From JALYJG01 sp033763555 (GTDB taxonomy: Bacteria; Pseudomonadota; Alphaproteobacteria; UBA9219): a stretch of 43,021 nt of DNA. The notes under the pieces were generated by a model. That model had not been told where the DNA came from. It did no database searches and saw nothing but the letters and a program-made list of their open reading frames with translations. Positions 38,524 through 43,021 of this stretch are shown in pieces. The translations under genes and the position numbers were made by a program. Position 1 is the first letter of the stretch. Every line of letters begins with the position of its first letter. The DNA lies in NCBI GenBank assembly GCA_033763555.1, contig JANRKK010000007.1:1-43021 (forward strand), written 5' to 3'.

Positions 38524-40782
38524 ATGGCCAAATCCGCCGCTAAAACCCGCCCGCCTGAGGGGCCGCCGCCCGCGATTGTGGACAAAAAACTCTCCGAGGC
38601 TTTGTCGGAGCGTTATCTGTCCTATGCGCTGTCGACCATCATGGCGCGGTCGCTGCCGGATGTGCGCGACGGGCTGAAGCCCGTGCATCGCCGCCTGCTG
38701 TTCGCCATGCGCGAATTGCGACTGGAGCCCGGTCAGCCGCCGAAAAAATCCGCGCGTGTCGTTGGTGACGTCATCGGTAAATTCCATCCGCATGGCGACG
38801 TTGCGGTCTATGAAGCGCTGGTGCGTCTGGCGCAGGATTTCGTCGAGCGTTATCCGCTGATCGAAGGGCAGGGGAATTTCGGCAATATCGACGGCGATAA
38901 CCCCGCCGCGATGCGTTACACCGAAGCGAGGCTGACGGAAGTCGCACGGCTCCTGCTGGAAGGCATCGATGAAGACACAGTCGATTTCCGTGCCACCTAT
39001 GACGGCAGCGGTGAAGAGCCTGTGGTGTTGCCTGCCGCTTTCCCGAATCTTCTGGCAAACGGCGCCAGTGGCATTGCCGTCGGCATGGCAACCTCCATCC
39101 CGCCGCACAATGTCGGCGAGTTGTGCGATGCGTTGCGCCATCTGATCAAACACCCCAATACGCATTTCGACAAGCTGGTCAGCCTTGTGCCGGGGCCGGA
39201 TTTTCCGACGGGCGGCATTCTGGTTGAGGGGCGTGAGCAAATTCTTGAGGCGTATAAAACGGGTAAGGGTTCCTTCCGCCTGCGCGCCAAATGGGAAAGG
39301 GAAGAGATGCGTCAGGGCATGTGGCGCGTCGTCGTCACCGAAATTCCCTACCATGTGCCCAAGGCACGGTTGATCGAAAAAATGGCCGAGCTGCTCGCAG
39401 CGCGGAAATTGCCCTTGCTTGATGATGTGCATGATGAATCCGCCGACGATATCCGCCTCGTCCTCACGCCAAAGAGTCGCAATGTCGATCCTGCCGTTCT
39501 GATGGAATCTCTGTTCCGGCAAACGGAGCTGGAGGTGCGCATTCCGCTGAACCTCAATGTGTTGGACAAGGATTGCGTGCCGCAGGTGATGGATTTGCGC
39601 GCCGCGCTGCGCGCCTGGCTCGATCATCGGCAGGATGTTTTGCAGCGCCGTTCACGCTACCAGTTGGCGCAGATCGAAGCGCGGTTGGAAGTTCTTGCAG
39701 GCTATCTCATCGCCTATCTCAATCTCGACAAGGTTATCAAAATCATCCGCACGGAGGATGAGCCGAAACCCGTTCTGATGAAGGCTTTTAAGCTGAGCGA
39801 TGTGCAGGCCGAAGCGATTTTGAATATGCGCCTTCGTTCCTTGCGCAAGCTCGAGGAAATGGAAATCAAGTCGGAACAGAAGGATTTGTCGGGTAGGCAG
39901 GCGGAATTGAAAAAGCTCCTGAAAAGTGAAGATCTGCGCTGGCAGGCCATCGATGCCGAGATTGCCGAACTTAAAAAGAGTTTTGGCAAGGAAACCAAGT
40001 TGGGCGCGCGCCGTACCGAAATCGCCGATGTGCCGAAGGAGCTGCATGTGCCTGTCGAGGCGGTGATTGAACGTGAAAACATCACTATCATCTGTTCAGC
40101 CAAGGGATGGATCCGCGCGATGCGCGGCCATATCGCCGAGGACGCGGCGGCGCTGACGGGTGTGAAATACAAGGAAGGCGATGAAGGCGCTTTCGCGCTG
40201 AATGCCGAAACGACGGACAAGATTTTACTGTTTGCAGGCAATGGGCGTTTCTACACGCTGGGCGGTGACAAGTTGCCGGGCGGGCGTGGGTTGGGTGACC
40301 CGGTGCGCCTGATGATCGATCTGCCGCCCGAAGCCGACATTCTCGGCATCGTGAAATATCAGCCGGAGCAGAAATTTATCGTCGCCTCCAGCGATGGGCG
40401 CGGCTTCATTGTTAAGGCGGAAGATGTCCTTGCACAGACTAAAAACGGCAAGCAGGTGTTGAATGTCAGCGGCAAGGTTCGCGCTGCCGCCTTTGCGCCC
40501 GTCTCCGGAGATCATATCGCCGTCATCGGCACGAACCGGAAACTCTTGCTGTTCCCGTTGGCGGATCTGCCGGAAATGTCGCGCGGCCGCGGCGTGATTT
40601 TGCAGAAATACAAGGATGGCGGCCTGTCGGATGTGAAGGCTTTCACCTTGAAAGAAGGCCTCTCATGGAAGTCCGGCGACCGCGACCGGACGGAAACCGA
40701 TCTGCGCGCCTGGGTCGGCGCGCGCGCTCAGGCCGGACGCCTGCCGCCTAACGGCTTTGCGCGCAGCAATCGGTTTTCCTGA
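38524..40782 (+). CDS. parC: DNA topoisomerase IV subunit A
   Basis: 752 residues. With ParE, unlinks replicated chromosomes. The N-terminal breakage-reunion domain has SYALSTIMARSLPDVRDGLK, KPVHRRLLFAM, FHPHGDVAVYEAL (87-99) and the catalytic Tyr132 in AAMRYTEARL. IPPHNVGELCDALRHLI follows, then the coiled-coil and C-terminal beta-pinwheel repeats starting near 500 (SAKGWIRAMRGHIA, GNGRFYTLGGDKLPGGRGLG, NRKLLLFPLADLPEMSRGRG). GyrA-box absent, so ParC rather than GyrA. Residue 93, equivalent to quinolone-sensitive Ser80 of E. coli ParC, is Val. No clear Shine-Dalgarno before the ATG. Confidence 0.93.
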   Translation: MAKSAAKTRPPEGPPPAIVDKKLSEALSERYLSYALSTIMARSLPDVRDGLKPVHRRLLFAMRELRLEPGQPPKKSARVVGDVIGKFHPHGDVAVYEALVRLAQDFVERYPLIEGQGNFGNIDGDNPAAMRYTEARLTEVARLLLEGIDEDTVDFRATYDGSGEEPVVLPAAFPNLLANGASGIAVGMATSIPPHNVGELCDALRHLIKHPNTHFDKLVSLVPGPDFPTGGILVEGREQILEAYKTGKGSFRLRAKWEREEMRQGMWRVVVTEIPYHVPKARLIEKMAELLAARKLPLLDDVHDESADDIRLVLTPKSRNVDPAVLMESLFRQTELEVRIPLNLNVLDKDCVPQVMDLRAALRAWLDHRQDVLQRRSRYQLAQIEARLEVLAGYLIAYLNLDKVIKIIRTEDEPKPVLMKAFKLSDVQAEAILNMRLRSLRKLEEMEIKSEQKDLSGRQAELKKLLKSEDLRWQAIDAEIAELKKSFGKETKLGARRTEIADVPKELHVPVEAVIERENITIICSAKGWIRAMRGHIAEDAAALTGVKYKEGDEGAFALNAETTDKILLFAGNGRFYTLGGDKLPGGRGLGDPVRLMIDLPPEADILGIVKYQPEQKFIVASSDGRGFIVKAEDVLAQTKNGKQVLNVSGKVRAAAFAPVSGDHIAVIGTNRKLLLFPLADLPEMSRGRGVILQKYKDGGLSDVKAFTLKEGLSWKSGDRDRTETDLRAWVGARAQAGRLPPNGFARSNRFS

Positions 40783-40785
40783 AGT

Positions 40786-41151
40786 TCAGCTAGCCATTTT
40801 CAGTAATGACGGGAAGCGATTCCGCATTTCAGTAGGGAATTTTGGACTCTCGGGAAGCTGCTGCAAAAAGACTTGTACGTCCTCTGGCTCAAGCAGTTGA
40901 GAGGCAACCAGCTGAACACAATTTCCTGACAAGAGGAGGCATAGATACCGAGGATCGCCAACCTGAAGGGAATCCATGGCTCCATTCAATTCTGATGTTG
41001 GGGCTGTGCGTTTTAATCTGTTCAAATCGCTTTCGGTGAGTGAGCCGATTTGTACAATCCGTACAATGGCAAGACGCCCATCCACGATACCAATCGTTGT
41101 GTCGTCCACTTCATATTTCCAACGTCCCGACTTTGAGTCTATGAGTTCCAT
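40786..41151 (-). CDS. orphan protein of unknown function
   Basis: 121 residues. Contains SGRWKYEVDDTTIGIVDGRL followed by AIVRIVQIGSLTESDLNRLK, and RYLCLLLSGNCVQLVASQLL, then LEPEDVQVFLQQLPESPKFP. Soluble, no motif recognised. AAGGAG is six bases ahead of the ATG at 41151. The stop is three bases from the parC stop on the opposite strand. The stretch is A+T-richer than parC and cmk, like the other minus-strand orphans. Confidence 0.6.
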   Translation of the reverse strand: MELIDSKSGRWKYEVDDTTIGIVDGRLAIVRIVQIGSLTESDLNRLKRTAPTSELNGAMDSLQVGDPRYLCLLLSGNCVQLVASQLLEPEDVQVFLQQLPESPKFPTEMRNRFPSLLKMAS

Positions 41152-41265
41152 AACCTTCTCCTTCATCTGGCTTTAATATCGATTTAAATCATAGAAAGCT
41201 TTTGAAGCATCTTATGCTCAATTTAGGTGCTGGTAAATCCTGTTTTGCCACCCTATAAAACGGCT

Positions 41266-41925
41266 ATGTCTATTCCTGTTATCGCCATCGACGGGCCTTC
41301 GGCTAGCGGCAAGGGTACTATCGCTCGCCGCCTGGCGGCGCATTTCGGTTTTGTGCATCTCGATACGGGGTTGTTGTACCGCGCGGTGGCGTTAGCCGTG
41401 CTGTGCGCCAAGGCCGATCCGGCGGATGCCGCGGCGGCAGAAAAAGCTGCGCGCGAGCTGGATGGTTCGACACTTTTGTCCGGCGGCGACCCTGCCTTGC
41501 GCGAAGACGCCACCTCCCGCGCGGCGTCCAAAGTCGCGGCGATGCCGGGCGTCCGTGCTGCCCTTCTAAAATTCCAAAAGGATTTCTGCGCGACACCGCC
41601 CGGGGGTGGGCCGGGGGCGGTGCTGGATGGGCGGGATATCGGCACCGTCATAGCCCCCCAAGCCCCTGTAAAGATTTATGTTACCGCCAGCACGGAAACC
41701 CGCGCTGAACGCCGCTTTAAGGAGTTGCAGGGCCGGGGGGAACATGTTACCTACGCGGCCGTCCTTGCGGACATGAAGGAACGCGATGAACGGGATGTTG
41801 CCCGCTCCATCGCCCCGGCTAAACCCGCCGATGACGCCGTCATTCTCGATACGACGAATATGACAGCGGATCAGGCTTTTAGCGAGGCTCTCAGGATTGC
41901 TGAAGGCCGACTGGGCCGAGGTTAA
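41266..41925 (+). CDS. cmk: cytidylate kinase
   Basis: 219 residues. Phosphorylates CMP and dCMP with ATP. P-loop IDGPSASGKGT at 8-18, HLDTGLLYRAVALAV, DGRDIGTVIAPQAPVKIYVT and ERRFKELQGRGEH, with RDERDVARSIAPAKPADDAV then DTTNMT are all typical. Start at 41266 (MSIPVIAI); an extension from 41227 is not conserved. The usual partner aroA is not upstream; rpsA follows after 190 bases, as is common. Confidence 0.95.
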   Translation: MSIPVIAIDGPSASGKGTIARRLAAHFGFVHLDTGLLYRAVALAVLCAKADPADAAAAEKAARELDGSTLLSGGDPALREDATSRAASKVAAMPGVRAALLKFQKDFCATPPGGGPGAVLDGRDIGTVIAPQAPVKIYVTASTETRAERRFKELQGRGEHVTYAAVLADMKERDERDVARSIAPAKPADDAVILDTTNMTADQAFSEALRIAEGRLGRG

Positions 41926-41978
41926 ACCCGCAGGGAAAGCTGGCATACCGCCAGCGACAGACGAAGAATCGGAATCAA

Positions 41979-42069
41979 GCGGCCTTGCTTTCAGCCCCTG
42001 ATATCCAGTCTGGTCTGCAATGAAACGACTTCCGGGCGACCGAGGTCAAAGCGAAAGCAAGCAGGCCGC
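41979..42069 (+). promoter_or_regulatory. candidate structured RNA leader of rpsA
   Basis: GCGGCC (41979-41984) pairs with GGCCGC (42064-42069) and TTGCTTTC (41985-41992) with GAAAGCAA (42053-42060), leaving a three-base bulge GCA. Inside lies a second hairpin at 42027-42047: GACTTCCGG/CCGAGGTC with one bulged C around a GCGA tetraloop (GNRA type). The element ends 46 bases before the rpsA ATG. S1 represses its own mRNA in E. coli; a leader structure here would be consistent with that, but no known family is assigned by eye. Confidence 0.5.
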
Positions 42070-42115
42070 AAGGCTCACGCAGCCGCGCCTGTATCATCAG
42101 AAAGAGATACATCCA

Positions 42116-43021
42116 ATGGCACGCAGTGCAACTCAAAAGAACGCCGCTTCTTCGCGCGCGAAGAAAGCTAAAGAAGCCGCCAATGCCCTCCCCGCCGAAG
42201 CGGGCAGTTTCGCCGCCCTTCTCGACGAAGCCTTTGGCAAAACAGGCAATCTGGAAGGCAAGGTTATCAATGGCCGCATTCTTTCCATCGAAAATGATTT
42301 CGTCCTCGTCGATGTCGGTCTGAAATCTGAAGGCCGCATCGCGCTACGCGAATTTTCCATGGCCGGACAAATCCCGGAACTCAAGGCAGGCGATATCGTC
42401 GAAGTGTTCCTCGAGCGTATGGAAGACCGCAATGGCGAAGCCATGCTGTCGCGCGAAAAAGCCAAGCGCGAAGAAAGCTGGACGGTTCTGCAAGTGTCGT
42501 TCGACAAGGGCGCACATGTTACGGGCGTCATCTCGGGCCGCGTTAAAGGCGGTTTTACGGTTGATCTCAGCGGCGCCATGGCATTCCTGCCGGGCAGCCA
42601 GGTGGATATCCGCCCCGTGCGCGATATCACGCCGTTAATGGGTACACCGCAGCCTTTCCAGATCCTGAAAATGGACCGCGCGCGCGGCAACATTGTCGTC
42701 TCGCGCCGCGCCGTGCTGGAAGAAAGCCGCGCTGAAGCCCGCACCGAGCTGGTCGCCAATTTGAAGGAAGGCCAGATCCTGCAAGGTATCGTCAAGAACA
42801 TCACCGACTACGGCGCTTTCGTCGATCTCGGCGGCGTTGACGGCTTGCTGCACGTTACGGATATTGCGTGGAAGCGCATCAACCATCCGTCGGAAGTGCT
42901 GCAGATCGGCCAGGCGGTCAATGTGCAGATCATCCGCTTCAACGCCGAAACCCAGCGCATCAGCCTCGGCATGAAGCAGCTGGAATCCGATCCGTGGGAA
43001 GGCGTTGTCGCCAAGTACCCG
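42116..43021 (+). CDS. rpsA: 30S ribosomal protein S1, 3' end outside window
   Basis: 302 codons to the window edge, no stop. S1 brings mRNA to the 30S subunit. The N-terminus is a short Ala/Lys-rich leader (ATQKNAASSRAKKAKEAA), then S1/OB-fold repeats: KVINGRILSIENDFVLVDVG, VTGVISGRVKGGFTVDLSGA and LQGIVKNITDYGAFVDLGGV, the third typical GAFVDLGG signature, followed by GLLHVTDIAWKRINHPSEVL. The Shine-Dalgarno is weak (AGAAAGAGA), as often for S1. Preceded by the hairpin leader. Confidence 0.96.
   Translation, partial: MARSATQKNAASSRAKKAKEAANALPAEAGSFAALLDEAFGKTGNLEGKVINGRILSIENDFVLVDVGLKSEGRIALREFSMAGQIPELKAGDIVEVFLERMEDRNGEAMLSREKAKREESWTVLQVSFDKGAHVTGVISGRVKGGFTVDLSGAMAFLPGSQVDIRPVRDITPLMGTPQPFQILKMDRARGNIVVSRRAVLEESRAEARTELVANLKEGQILQGIVKNITDYGAFVDLGGVDGLLHVTDIAWKRINHPSEVLQIGQAVNVQIIRFNAETQRISLGMKQLESDPWEGVVAKYP

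Noticed and set aside
38422..39627. A 401-codon minus-strand open frame opposite parC
   Set aside because: Antisense shadow of a conserved gene; no ribosome site and no family resemblance.
1..43021. CRISPR array, insertion sequence, prophage, rRNA or tRNA genes
   Set aside because: No regular direct repeats, transposase or phage genes, or RNA gene signatures were seen on either strand.

Overview
The window looks like chromosomal DNA of a free-living, flagellated, PHB-storing alphaproteobacterium. The basis is the set of lineage-typical genes: sciP (DUF1153), a GcrA-type regulator, flbT and flaF beside a flagellin, phasin/phaA/phaB, a CtrA box (TTAA-N7-TTAA), and the ffh-rpsP-rimM-trmD-rplS order. 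A Dot/Icm-type (type IVB) secretion core next to this cell-cycle machinery resembles what is reported for Micavibrio-like and Rhodospirillales-like lineages, but that placement is inference. I see no rRNA, tRNA, CRISPR array, insertion sequence or prophage.

Layout. 1-1150: partial CNNM/CorC membrane protein, minus strand. 1359-2313: a 27-residue membrane peptide and a four-helix membrane protein. 2303-6531: minus-strand operon ffh-rpsP-rimM-trmD-rplS plus a DUF2238-like membrane protein, with a palindromic repeat between ffh and rpsP and a strong hairpin ahead of ffh. 6771-11743: a family-3 solute-binding protein, an HDAC-like amidohydrolase, phaA-phaB, a membrane-anchored AlgH-like protein and a Nudix hydrolase. 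11872-13197: a sigma-54 activator without a sensor domain. 13228-14835: a small secreted protein, secB and radC. 14813-16608: a minus-strand group of unfamiliar genes: an ECF sigma factor, two HAD-like proteins and a possible Cys-rich micropeptide. 16885-19475: lipoprotein, proC, TetR regulator, phasin. 19570-22179: a sugar ABC transporter in frcBCA order whose ATPase gene has an in-frame TAA. 22182-24213: sciP, two related orphan proteins, a glycine-zipper surface protein. 24363-26251: membrane AAA protein and a lone tadC. 26252-28402: flagellin control region, flagellin, flbT, flaF. 28427-34308: minus-strand run of a GcrA/zinc-ribbon protein, two DotI, DotH, DotG and DotF. 34613-43021: rlmB, xseB-ispA-lipB, parC, cmk and partial rpsA, interspersed with three minus-strand orphan genes.

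How the parts relate. PHB metabolism appears twice (phaA-phaB, and phasin behind a TetR regulator). The flagellin control region carries sigma-54, CtrA and CcrM-type signals, while the window also encodes SciP, which restrains CtrA, and FlbT/FlaF, which act after transcription on flagellin. The Dot/Icm genes keep the Legionella icmL-icmK-icmE-icmG order, but no ATPases or DotC/DotD lipoproteins are present here. They are preceded at 7 bases by a GcrA-like gene, so secretion could be tied to cell-cycle control. The most unusual pieces are that regulator-secretion linkage, the ECF/HAD/Cys-rich group, the broken transporter ATPase, the paralogous orphan pair, and a structured RNA leader ahead of rpsA.
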